Assembly: GCF_032854445.1 (NCBI RefSeq) | Contig: NC_088300.1 | Span: 2,728,001-2,792,000, forward strand | Reading direction: 5' to 3' | Source: Liolophura sinensis | Taxonomy: Eukaryota; Mollusca; Polyplacophora; Chitonida; Chitonidae | DNA: 64,000 bases | Shown here: positions 22,301 to 50,391 of the stretch, piece after piece | Layout of the letters: each line of letters begins with the position of its first letter | Position numbering within the stretch: position 1 is the first letter of the stretch | Program-made: the position numbers and the translations under genes | The notes under the pieces: generated by a model | What the model saw: only the letters and a program-made list of their open reading frames with translations | What the model was told of the DNA's origin: nothing | The model's database searches: none

Positions 22301-24957
22301 GGTCAGCCCCAGCAGGGCTCAAATACCCAGCAGCTTCTCACCAATGCAGTCACTGTAAGTTCAAGTCCAGTTTATGCTGGCTTCCTCTATGGGCGTACGT
22401 GGGAAGGTCTTCCAGCAACCTGCAGATGGGCGTGGTTTTCCCTCGAGCATTGCCTGGATTCCTCCCACCATAATGCTGTTGTGTTAGTGAAATATTCTAC
22501 AGTACGGCATAAAACACTAATCAAATAAATGTATAACTAAATCAAATAGCTGTGAGGTTCTCTTTGGTGGAGATAGCCTTTAGCCAACAGAAATGGTAAA
22601 GTTATTGATCAGTTAAACGGGTGTAAGGTATTTGTCCTCACAATACAGCTTCCATGCCTTCAGGACACTTAAACATACATATGTGGAAGTTAGAGCCGAA
22701 TAATGAGGATGTCCATCAAAGTTTACTTTCTTAGGACATAAGAGTGTACCCATTTTCAAGAGTATTTATTCTGTCTTCAGCCCAGAGTAAGCTGTGACAC
22801 TTTTCCAGGTACCTGACAAAACGTCTGACTAAAACTGCAAACAAACAAGCAGTACATTTCAATCCACGGCCTTATGGGTCGAGGAATGATCTCCTGTGCT
22901 GACAGAGACATTTAAGGAATTCTCATTATTAAGATCAAGTAAAACATGAAGGCAGAAAACGACAACAAAGCTGGGAATTTTTTCCCATTATTAAACACAC
23001 AACTGTACAGAAAGCACTGCACAGTACCATAAAGTAAACTTTTCTGTGTTTGCTCCCAGAAAAAGGTTCAAGTCTTCTGTCATGGCAGCCTGGCTTTTCT
23101 TGTTAGCAACCATGACCATGATGTAATCTGGCAGTTCCTCATCTACCAAAAACAATAAAAATAAATGAAAAAAATACTAATTTCTGAAACAAACAAACCA
23201 ATATTCAAACTACTAGATTTCTCCTCAAACGTATGCAGTATTTGGGTGTCATGGGTTTTAAACCACATACAATTTTCATAATCGTGCTCAAGTGCCTTAA
23301 TTTATCTTTCTAATTAACTTGGCATAAGGTTTGAGTTTACGGAAGATAAAGTATCAATTAGAAGTTTTTCCAGTACAGCAGAACTGAAGATATTAATGTT
23401 AATATTACTCACCCACATATGCTCCAAGTTCCATTAGTTTTGACTTTATTGCAGACTGCATATGAGGAGAGAATCAAAATCATTATATATGTATTAGCAA
23501 ACCAAGAATCTGCTGTATTTCATTTCATGGGTTTAAGAGCATAAGTGTCCTGTGTAACTATTACTATAAATGACCTCAAATTTCATCCATGATTCAGCTG
23601 CTTATTTTTCCTGATTCTGAGAGTTCTATTTACCTTAGGTGTTCTAAAGTTTGTTTGGACAGTACAAATATCCTACAATAAAATATATAAAGCCAATTAT
23701 CTGCCTCTGAAAATGCACTTTGGGACAAAATTTTAGGTCATTTACAGTGGATACCATAATCTTTCTAACAGTGGCTGATCTGTAGTGGTGTTTTAGTACC
23801 ATTTTAAGATGCGACAACCACAAGCTAATGTGTACAAAACTGTAACTACCACAGAACTTTGCAAATGTCTGGTGAAAGCATTTCAACACAGGGTTAATTG
23901 ATTTAAAATAGCCATTAAAGACAGATTTCAACCACACAGGGCCACATAAAATTATGGGGTGGAAAGATTAAAGGGTGGTGTATAGATTGAGAAAAAAAAA
24001 ACCCAAAAGGACAAACGAAAAATCTGCATCTTAGAGAATAGCCTGCTAAATGCTCTGCTTATGCTCTCGGAGGTTTTTTCCAGTAAAAGTGTGATCCCCT
24101 GAGCTATTAATTGCCAATTATGAAAATGTCAGGTAGGAAATGGTATAGAGCTTTTAAGTGTGGACAGGAAAATCCTCAACATTTCCTTTTGGGAATAGAC
24201 ATCTATTACATGATGTATCATTAATACTAGGCCTATTAGAAATACAAGTTCTCGGGAGTTCCGTGAGCTGGCACATGTTCTGGAAGTTGAGGTTAGAAAA
24301 CGTTCCATTCGCCCAACGCTCATGCACGAAGACCGTGTACCGCAAAGGTTCTAACCCAAACTTCCGGTATATGCACGAGTGCTCCCACGCGGAACTCCCG
24401 AGAACCCATATCTCTCACAGGCCCTATACATGTACTAGAGGTGATTCACTGGGACTGAAGTCAGTCGTCTGACACCAGGCCAATGCTTAAGCCAAAGGTT
24501 GATTATTAATGAAGATTAAACCAGAAATGTACAGTCCGGACTGTCAGTGACAAAATAAAAATACCGATGGGCAGTCAGATAGTGAGACAGTGTCCAACGA
24601 CAGAATTTCTAGCGTGGCCCACGTCAACAAAAGAAACCACTTTTTGGGTCATAATGTAGGCTTGAATGTTAAAACGTAATAGAAAAGCGTAAATGGGTAC
24701 TCATCCCATCGTAGAATAACACACATTTCTCAATTCAGGAAAAAACATTAATGTAAAAAAACTCTTGCAAATAACGAGAATTGGTCGCTTGGTGGTGCGT
24801 GGTCCATAGCGAAAACAACAACAACCTCTGTAATTTACGCCCTAAAGACAGGACACGTTGAGTTAGTCGGCAAACCTGGCTTAAACAGACATTAAATAAA
24901 AGTTTAAAGCTTTTCGTTTACCCTTATTTTGTGGCTTATTTCCGTGCCGATCTCCAT
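4224..24957 (-). CDS. ZC3H14: ZC3H14 (Nab2-like), nuclear poly(A) RNA-binding zinc-finger protein, 15 exons
   Basis: Fifteen exons (24922-24957, 23413-23455, 23028-23142, 22073-22113, 21180-21710, 20199-20569, 18434-18600, 17999-18099, 16950-17126, 13283-13718, 11953-12167, 11093-11222, 9011-9153, 4689-4834, 4224-4352) join in compatible phase to 926 codons plus TGA. Residues 1-78 match the N-terminal PWI-like fold of the ZC3H14/Nab2 family (start MEIGTEISHKIR, then ELPDYIMVMVANKKSQ). A long charged linker follows. A basic patch near the start of exon 7 resembles the family's nuclear localisation region. A conserved RFIVTLDGV block lies in exon 11. Five C-terminal CCCH fingers sit at about 766-782, 787-803, 806-821, 867-882 and 886-902. 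In this family the fingers bind polyadenosine and the protein restrains poly(A) tail length in the nucleus. It is longer than human ZC3H14 (736 residues as I recall), mainly in the linker. Extra alternative exons cannot be excluded; introns are packed with tandem arrays. Confidence 0.95.
4689..4834 (-). CDS. ZC3H14: ZC3H14 exon 14: zinc finger 4
   Basis: Starts in phase 1 after TGTATTTCAG and ends at AAG|GTAAGT. Encodes a proline-rich spacer and finger CKFFPKCTNMSCPFSH (CX5CX4CX3H). A second AG twenty bases inside (CCCCTCAG) would also splice, but only the outer acceptor keeps frame with exon 13. Confidence 0.93.
5266..5527 (+). mobile_element. SINE family 1, full-length copy
   Basis: tRNA-like head (GGGGCCTCCGTGGCTCAATT carries an A-box-like block), a B-box-like block near GTGAGTACAGTCC, a body with the hairpin CCCGGGCTCTGCCCGG, and the 3' tail TTGAGTACGGCGTAAAAC followed by AATAAATAA. 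Short flanking matches (AAGTTTG) suggest a target duplication. It is nested in the TIR element at 4976-8090. Confidence 0.85.
5736..7817. repeat. 116-bp tandem array, about 18 copies, each with an E-box
   Basis: Highly homogeneous 116-bp units (a few single-base indels near 7185 and 7360). Every unit holds the palindromic hexamer CACGTG within GGTGTCACGTGGTAAAG. The array is internal to the TIR element. The repeated 66-residue minus-strand frames found here are by-products of repetition. Confidence 0.95.
8097..9010. other. Unique intron sequence, ZC3H14 intron 13
   Basis: AT-rich intron between the transposon and exon 13. I see no repeat, RNA or coding signal in it. Confidence 0.5.
9011..9153 (-). 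CDS. ZC3H14: ZC3H14 exon 13: zinc fingers 2 (end) and 3
   Basis: Acceptor TCTTCACAG, donor GTAAGTAG. Encodes NCKFGDKCLYIHPNCKYDAK and then CTKPDCPFTH, the most conserved pair in the family (CX5CX5CX3H then CX5CX4CX3H). The first cysteine of finger 2 is supplied by exon 12. Confidence 0.96.
9288..11092 (-). repeat. ~85-bp tandem array derived from the zinc-finger-1 exon and its 5' splice site
   Basis: About 22 units. On the gene's strand each unit reads TGTAAATTCTGACTTGCC, through CATCATCCCTGCACACC, to TTGTCG|GTGAGTCCCC. It therefore copies the last ~66 nt of exon 12 (which has TGTAAATTCTGGCCTGCC) plus about 19 nt of the following intron. The tryptophan codon TGG is TGA in the units I compared. 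Units nearest the exon (10920-11092) share its AATCAGTGCTCGTAT; several distal units have AGTCTGTGCTCATAT, so divergence tends to grow with distance. Nearly all units keep the GTGAGT donor. Lengths vary slightly through small indels, and one unit near 9680 is shortened. Confidence 0.92.
11093..11222 (-). CDS. ZC3H14: ZC3H14 exon 12: zinc finger 1
   Basis: Acceptor TTTCTCTTAG, donor CG|GTGAGT. An acidic start (ENDDEEDSS) precedes finger 1, CKFWPACANGNQCSYHH (CX5CX5CX3H). The exon ends in phase 2 and joins exon 13 to give CRSFPNC. It is the parent of the adjacent 85-bp array: if its donor is missed the next codon is TGA. Confidence 0.93.
11266..11334 (-). mobile_element. SINE family 1, 3'-tail fragment
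   Basis: Only the tail (TTGAGTACGCCGTAAAAC-like, with AAATAAATTAATA) is present in antisense orientation; the tRNA-like head is absent. Confidence 0.75.
11335..11952. other. Unique intron sequence, ZC3H14 intron 11
   Basis: No repeat or gene signal recognised between the SINE tail and exon 11. Confidence 0.5.
11953..12167 (-). CDS. ZC3H14: ZC3H14 exon 11 with probable GC-AG donor
   Basis: Acceptor GTGTTTCAG. Encodes the conserved RFIVTLDGV block and a serine/aspartate-rich stretch (VDDSSSVSSVSNVGSVV). No GT donor keeps frame with exon 12, but GATG|GCAAGT is a strong match to the GC-type 5' splice consensus and leaves exactly the one base needed for exon 12. Confidence 0.85.
12168..13282. 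other. ZC3H14 intron 10
   Basis: Mostly unique AT-rich sequence, with one R2 dispersed-repeat copy at about 12730-12890. Nothing else recognised. Confidence 0.5.
12730..12890. repeat. Dispersed repeat R2, copy 1
   Basis: Aligns in the same orientation with about 20715-20885. Shared blocks include GATAAAATTA, CCCTGAAATT, AACCAATGTAGTTTTGT and CATAAATTGC. Both copies are in ZC3H14 introns. Family unknown. Confidence 0.7.
13283..13718 (-). CDS. ZC3H14: ZC3H14 exon 10: acidic linker
   Basis: Acceptor TTTTTGTTGCAG, donor GA|GTAAGT. Encodes about 145 residues rich in E, D and V (for example VEDVMEENDYPTDY, EGDEVEEELFLVKAEP), with no domain I can name. In phase with exons 9 and 11. Confidence 0.88.
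13905..15075. repeat. Degenerate short minisatellite (TAGCCATCCTACACACA-type)
   Basis: Dozens of 17-25 bp units built from TAGCCATC and CTACACACA/CATATTAG modules fill most of ZC3H14 intron 9 next to the exon-9-derived array. A longer compound period is visible around 14049-14240. Confidence 0.92.
15095..15160 (-). mobile_element. SINE family 1 body fragment
   Basis: Antisense match to the SINE body (AGCCTGGGGGAAACCCACAA, then TGCTGGCAGACCTTC). It has no head or tail. Confidence 0.5.
15250..16949 (-). repeat. ~124-bp tandem array of exon-9 copies with splice sites on both sides
   Basis: Thirteen complete units of 124 (sometimes 127) bp. On the gene's strand each reads TGTTGTTTTCTACAG|CC, then 55 nt nearly identical to the 3' end of exon 9 (coding PVDPEHLSEEGSASE in the parent frame), then G|GTAAGC, then ~69 nt of intron. 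The parent exon at 16950-17126 has TATTGCAGCAGCC instead of TTTTCTACAGCC, so the duplication junction created a polypyrimidine tract and AG exactly where the exon copy begins. Inclusion after exon 9 (phase 1) would read to TGA within eight codons, and 55 nt is not a multiple of three. Confidence 0.93.
16950..17126 (-). CDS. ZC3H14: ZC3H14 exon 9, parent of the 124-bp array
   Basis: Acceptor ATTTTAG, donor G|GTAAGC. Encodes a basic stretch (RMVERVTAKSRSLFTRSKHD) and ends PVDPEHLSEEGSAGE. It joins exon 10 in phase to give GEEPEMDTAE. Confidence 0.9.
17127..17998. other. ZC3H14 intron 8
   Basis: Contains an A-rich stretch with repeated AAATATAGGAA at about 17640-17720 and R1 copy 2 at 17830-17945. 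Otherwise unremarkable. Confidence 0.5.
17830..17945. repeat. Dispersed repeat R1, copy 2
   Basis: Same-orientation partner of the copy at 4104-4215, by eye about three quarters identical over ~95 bp. Confidence 0.7.
17999..18099 (-). CDS. ZC3H14: ZC3H14 exon 8
   Basis: Acceptor TGTACTGTAG, donor G|GTAAGT. Encodes SSVPRNLQANKSLLMRAVDE and a lysine/serine-rich end, collinear with the vertebrate segment around KQANKNLILKAISEA. This is one of the best-conserved linker blocks. Confidence 0.92.
18434..18600 (-). CDS. ZC3H14: ZC3H14 exon 7: basic patch and glutamate run
   Basis: Acceptor TGGTGTTACAG, donor AG|GTCAGC. Encodes AIKRRMPGSVLGTVKTRRM (basic, in the position of the family's nuclear localisation region), then EETEEEEEYDP. 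An earlier donor AAG|GTCAGC is in the wrong phase for exon 8. Confidence 0.9.
18613..19625. repeat. ~41-bp minisatellite abutting the exon 7 acceptor
   Basis: About 25 units of 40-42 bp (CACACATGGAAGTCAACACT...CATGTCAGGGGGAGATAT). The last unit ends roughly 20 bp from the 3' splice site of exon 7. On the gene's strand each unit holds GTGTTGACTTCC, a branch-point-like YTNAY. Long plus-strand frames across this array are repeat artefacts overlapping antisense exon 7. Confidence 0.95.
19690..20165. repeat. Short-unit minisatellite downstream of the exon 6 donor
   Basis: First ~18-20 bp units of GTGTGAAGACAGGGCACA type (19690-19995), then units of GGTAGTTATGGGTAGTATGGTAG type (20000-20165). It ends about 35 bp from the exon 6 donor. 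Confidence 0.9.
20199..20569 (-). CDS. ZC3H14: ZC3H14 exon 6
   Basis: Acceptor GTGTCATCAG, donor AGG|GTAAGC. Encodes a helical acidic/alanine-rich start (DEFSEEFSQEAERAAQAEEA), then a serine/threonine/proline-rich region, ending SRDPPRR. In phase with its neighbours. No named domain. Confidence 0.9.
20715..20885. repeat. Dispersed repeat R2, copy 2
   Basis: Same-orientation partner of the copy at 12730-12890. It lies in ZC3H14 intron 5. Confidence 0.7.
21180..21710 (-). CDS. ZC3H14: ZC3H14 exon 5: long lysine/serine-rich exon
   Basis: Acceptor TAATATTTCAG, donor G|GTAACT. 531 nt encode a lysine/serine/threonine-rich then glutamate-rich disordered region ending EPEFTVKAEYG. The reading frame would stop just after the donor, which supports splicing there. 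Largest exon and the main reason the protein exceeds vertebrate length. Confidence 0.88.
22073..22113 (-). CDS. ZC3H14: ZC3H14 exon 4: end of PWI-like domain
   Basis: A 41-nt exon with acceptor TGTTTCTAG and donor GT|GTAAGT. It encodes LQNLLVRLQSISV, completing FTLWLQNLL, which aligns with the vertebrate FTVWLHGVL. Confidence 0.9.
22281..22530 (+). mobile_element. SINE family 1, diverged full-length copy
   Basis: Head GGGGCCTTGGTGGCTGAGG, B-box-like GTAAGTTCAAGTCC, tail GTACGGCATAAAACACTAAT with AAATAAATG. Inserted in ZC3H14 intron 3 antisense to the gene. Confidence 0.8.
23028..23142 (-). CDS. ZC3H14: ZC3H14 exon 3: core of PWI-like domain
   Basis: Acceptor TTTTTGGTAG, donor ATG|GTACTG. 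Encodes EELPDYIMVMVANKKSQ and MTEDLNLFLGANTEKFTL, which match ZC3H14 of vertebrates almost residue for residue in the first block. Confidence 0.96.
23413..23455 (-). CDS. ZC3H14: ZC3H14 exon 2
   Basis: A 43-nt exon, acceptor CATATGCAG, donor G|GTGAGT. Encodes SAIKSKLMELGAYV, the second helix of the N-terminal domain. Confidence 0.94.
24228..24430. repeat. Imperfect ~200-bp hairpin (foldback) in ZC3H14 intron 1
   Basis: GTTCTCGGGAGTTCCGTG (24248-24265) pairs with CGCGGAACTCCCGAGAAC (24388-24405). Similarity continues inward (GGAAGTTGAGGTTAGAA against GGAAGTTTGGGTTAGAA) and outward (GGCCTATTAGA against GGCCTGTGAGA). Confidence 0.7.
24922..24957 (-). CDS. ZC3H14: ZC3H14 exon 1 with start codon
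   Basis: AAAATGGAG gives MEIGTEISHKIR, which is the family N-terminus; donor AGG|GTAAAC. The start is fixed by alignment to known ZC3H14 N-termini. Confidence 0.95.
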
Positions 24958-25117
24958 TTTTCTCACACTAATTAGTTTCAGTAGAAGCAGCCGAAACGTC
25001 TCCCAGTCGATGAAAACCTTTCCTCTTCTACATGTCAAATGGACATACCCAATGTGACCTAGTTTTTTATGTGAGCGTCAAATATCGGGTTTGCCACTTG
25101 CGCCAACCTTATAAAAG

Positions 25118-26076
25118 TACTGAGCCGTAAAAGTGACGAGTGAAAATAAAATTTTTGGAAGAAAAAACAAGTTTGAAGGTAACAAAACGACATGGTGAAA
25201 AAACAATTTGGGGGGAAGAGAAAAAAAATTAACCCCTTTTAAAGTCAGGGCCCCGATTTAATTTGCCAGTCACAGGTCGTTTGCTATCTGACGGCCTATG
25301 TGGCAGTCACATACGAGCATCTCTCACCGATCTCTACATGTTTTGACTAGGGTCTTACAATGAGATAAATAACTTGTATTTTAATTCAAGAACAAGAATT
25401 ACAATTGGCAAGATCACCTTCACATGTCAATTCCAATCTATTTAAAAACGCATATTCTCAGCTGCCAAGCTGCCTTGCTTGTGGACTTCATGGACATGAA
25501 CGGCTTTGCTTGACAAGCACCACTAGGTCTACGCAGAAAACTGATGTGCTGAAATAATAAAAGAGTAGGCCTACATCGCGGTAGACCGACTTGTTTAAGG
25601 CGGACAATGCATTTCCCTGTATCAACAAGGCAGCTTATTAATAAACAGACTCAAAATTTAAAATAAAATACAAAATACAGCGTGCAACCCAGCTCTTATA
25701 TAGCCTAGTTGAGTTCTTTCCATCTCAACTGCAACAGCTATATGGGAGGCATTATTCGAATACATGTACTTAATCTGGGCAGGGTGGAACTAAGGCATGC
25801 TATATATACGCTTCCCTTGTTGTCTAAAAGAACATTTGGGACTGAGAAAGTATAATTGGCAGGCCACTAAAGTTAATTTGCGGAGACCCCTATAAACAGA
25901 TGAGATTATAGCGTAACCCTTAATTATTATTGATCAGTTATGTTGGGGCCCCAACTTGTAAACTCGGTCCCCGACTTTCAAAGTGAGTTTTCAAAAAAAA
26001 AAAACACTTTTTTCACCATGTCATTTGTTTTCTCTTCCAAATTTTTTTTTCACCATGTCACTTTTACGGCTCCGTA
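25118..26076. mobile_element. Non-autonomous TIR element upstream of ZC3H14
   Basis: The left end TACTGAGCCGTAAAAGTGAC and the right end, read on the other strand as TACGGAGCCGTAAAAGTGAC, are terminal inverted repeats. Direct duplications TAAAAG lie at 25112-25117 and 26077-26082. Further inward matches are GACATGGTGAAAAAA, TTTGGAAGA-type blocks and GGGGCCCC near both arms. No coding capacity is visible. It begins about 160 bp from the ZC3H14 start codon, inside its likely 5' UTR or promoter. Confidence 0.75.
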
Positions 26077-26082
26077 TAAAAG

Positions 26083-27615
26083 GATACTTGTTGCGAAGGA
26101 TGACATTTAGATTTTATGATATCTACGGCCTTGGCGAATAAATCTAATACGGAGCAGGCAAGACTAAAATTGAACATAGTGTAGCTTCTGTTGTAACATT
26201 TGATTTAATATACATGGAGGTGTTACTTCATCTGGAAAATATAGACCTATGTAAAAAGTATAAACTGACTTGCACCTATAGCTGTCTATAGGCGTTGATT
26301 TACTGCACGAGGCTCAGTTCTGGTGATATAATATATGTTATATTTATTGATCATTTCATATTCCATTTCAAACAAATGACGTCGAGTGGATTTCATATCG
26401 AATAATATAAAAATACTTCTTTTAATAATGTATTGCAAAGACAGCAGGTCTTACACATGAAGAAATAATAGGCCTACTGTTGACAAGCAAATAAGTGCAG
26501 AAATTATAATTTTCCCGAAACACACAACCCAAAATTGTCCACTGGCACCAATCAGATTTGATTTATTCGTATCAATATTGAGTCAACGTTGCCATTTTCA
26601 CGGGCCAATTGTGTTTCAAATAATTTGAATTATTAAATAAGTATGGACAAAAATGTGGCACTATCACAAAAGAATAATAATAATAATAATAATAATAATT
26701 TTAATGAAATTTTAATTAAACTTTTTAAAATGAATTTTTGTTTTCGGATTGGTATGGGCATAGTCTTTGTTTTACAGTTTGATGAGGCCGCCTGGCAGTT
26801 GTATAACACTGACTGTACCTTTTCCATGCAGTTGTCAGTACCAGTGGCTTGTAAACTGTAATTGGAGCAAGCTTTGTCATGTTGCACAAAGTCATAACTC
26901 GAATAATTACCCTCGTCGTCTACTATAAGTTGCTGAGTTTTACTACTTGTGACTATTTTTGTTTGGACATGGAGGTATACCTCCACGGTTAATTTTATGG
27001 ACAAGGTAGACGGCCTTAATGCGTGTATGTAAATTACATACGCCCTGGCCTTGGCCGAGTGTAATGTTCCAAATTTGCGTTGTTACATTGTTCTAGCATT
27101 CGCTTATGTAAAATGTACCAATCTGCAACTGCATTATCACCATGTCCGCATGTAAACAGTTTATGTCAGCATATTTAGGTCGATAGATAGTTTAATATTC
27201 GAAGGTCAGATCAGGTGAGGTCAAAGGTCTATCAGTGTGACGGGCTGCCGATCTCCATACAGTCATACCGCACCTAAAGTGCACGTGACGACCAACTCCA
27301 CGGCATGTACGTAAGTTATGTCAGCACCCTCGATGGCTGCTAACTGAGAGTAGAGGGGTTTCGTTCCCAGAATTTATCCACCAGTCGTCCTGGGCAGAGC
27401 AGGGTCAGGCGCTAAGTGTTGATAACATGTATTCGTCCTCGACTGAGCGCTAGGCCAGCCAAGGCCGTTTATCGAACATGCCTATCAGCTGACTACTCTG
27501 CGGCGGCTCCATTCACACTCGCCTGCTCTGAGCTACTGACGCTCGCTGCTTGTTCCCTGGCTGTCGGCGAGTGGCTCCCAGCTTTATTACACAAAACAGA
27601 CGGGCAGAAGACAAG
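26083..27615. other. Spacer between the head-to-head ZC3H14 and TMEM179-like genes
   Basis: Contains an (AAT)n tract at 26673-26700 and a 16-bp perfect palindrome at 26970-26985. Toward 27230-27615 the sequence is richer in CpG and probably holds the TMEM179-like promoter and 5' UTR. No clear TATA box at a useful distance. Confidence 0.5.
26970..26985. repeat. Perfect 16-bp palindrome
   Basis: TGGAGGTATACCTCCA is its own reverse complement. Confidence 0.9.
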
Positions 27616-48703
<21,088 letters not shown>

Positions 48704-50098
48704 TTTACCCTGGACACTTCACTCTTCGGTTTGCAGAAAGAAGAACCGATTTAAATTCCAAGGAGAAGCTTCCGGTACACAACTGTAAAGACTGTGGGAC
48801 GTGAAATCAGATCCAGGTGATATTAAAAATGGCCAATCTTCGTGCCCAGGTGATGACTTCGAGCCAGGAAACATCTGAGAAGATTGATAGCCGACGTGTT
48901 GGCCTCATTAGCGTTCTAGATACGCTACCTGCGGGATGAGATGGCGCTGGACTTGAAACATTCTCACCTTTGCACTGAACCAAAACCTGTCAGATAAGAG
49001 CATCTGCAAACAACAGAAAAAAAGTCAGTGGTTGAGGGCAGGGGTTAGAATGTTTCCCACAAGCCTCTGGCTACCCTAGCTTAGTATCGACCCTGTTGCC
49101 TTCATCCAGAGGGTGACTCCCACAAACAACATGGCCATCTTGGCATCCGGGTAAAGAGTCACATCTTGTACTGCCTACCTTCAACATCAAATCACACGGT
49201 CTTGCATTTGATTGGTGGGGCCCAGACAGCTTATCCAGTCAAATGGGTGCTCTGCCTATTCCTAAAATAGTTGATTTGTGTCGTTTTACGATTAAAAATA
49301 AAACACCACACGTCTCGTTCTGGCACCGGAAGCTAGCCACAGCGCTTGGCCACCAATGCCCCCCGTCCCGTCGACCAGTCTGAAATGTCATTGTGGATTG
49401 TTCTCGCTGGGCCCTTTTGTGACGATGTTGATTCTTAGAATTAGCACGCAGTGGATGAAATTAATTAGGAAAGACACTTATACTGATGAGTTCGTGTATT
49501 GTGCCAAGGCAGTAATTTTCTGCAAAACGTCATCATGATTACATGTACCCATTTCATGTCAGCTTCCTGTTGTGATGACTGCACCTCGGCTCCCAGGCAC
49601 TGTGGTAGTGCAGTTAATCTTCTGTAAAACGTCTTCATCCATCCCTGTTATGTCATTTCTACGCTGCAACATACAACCATTCCGCCAGTGCAGGTAATTG
49701 TCTGTAAAACTCTCATCTTGCGTACATTGATCCCTCTCAAGCCATGAGTCCGCTGCCAAGATTCGGCTTCAGCATGCAGAAGTGACTCCTTCAGAACGGG
49801 ATTTCTTGTGGGATTGAAAGTAGCTGAGTACCCTTGTACACGACGGCTGACAACATACATTTCTCCCATGAACTCATCAGAGTATTGTGATATTATAACA
49901 AACTTGTACCAGGAAAATTGTTTACCATATGTTTAACCACATTGCATGCTTTGACATTTCCGGAGTACCAGACAGAGAATACTTAATTGGCATTTAATCT
50001 AAAGAGTGGACCAGAAACACACTATAGCTGCAGTTGGCAAACGTAGTGAGATATTATGTGATTGGGTAATTTGTGATTATCTGAAATCTAGTAAGAGA
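48704..50098. other. 3' flank of the TMEM179-like gene
   Basis: Probable 3' UTR, with a candidate polyadenylation hexamer AATAAA at 49297-49302. After it, unique sequence with the weakly repeated phrase CTGTAAAACGTC/CTGTAAAACTCTC near 49510-49710. No gene seen. Confidence 0.5.
49297..49302 (+). other. Candidate polyadenylation signal of the TMEM179-like gene
   Basis: AATAAA within GATTAAAAATAAAACACC, about 590 nt after the stop codon. Confidence 0.45.
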
Positions 50099-50108
50099 TA
50101 TTAGAAAT

Positions 50109-50379
50109 TATTTATTTATTTATTTATTTGATTGGTGTTTTACGCCGTACTCAAGAATATTTCACTTATACGACGGCGGCCAGCATTATGGTGGGTGGAA
50201 ACCGGGCAGAGCCCGGGGGAAACTACGACCATCCGCAGGTTGCTGGCAGACCTTCCCACTTACGGCCGGAGAGGAAGCCAGCATGAGCTGGACTTGAACT
50301 CACAGCGACCGCATTGGTGAGAGGCTTCTGGGTCAATACGCTGCGCTAGCGCGCTAACCGACTGAGCCACGGAGGCCCC
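50109..50379 (-). mobile_element. SINE family 1, full-length young copy with 12-bp target duplication
   Basis: Best copy in the window. Antisense with head GGGGCCTCCGTGGCTCAGTC, A-box TGGCTCAGTCGGTTAG, B-box-like GTGAGTTCAAGTCC, tail TTGAGTACGGCGTAAAAC and an (AAAT)n end. TATTAGAAATTA flanks it perfectly (50099-50110 and 50380-50391), the signature of target-primed retrotransposition. Confidence 0.93.
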
Positions 50380-50391
50380 TATTAGAAATTA

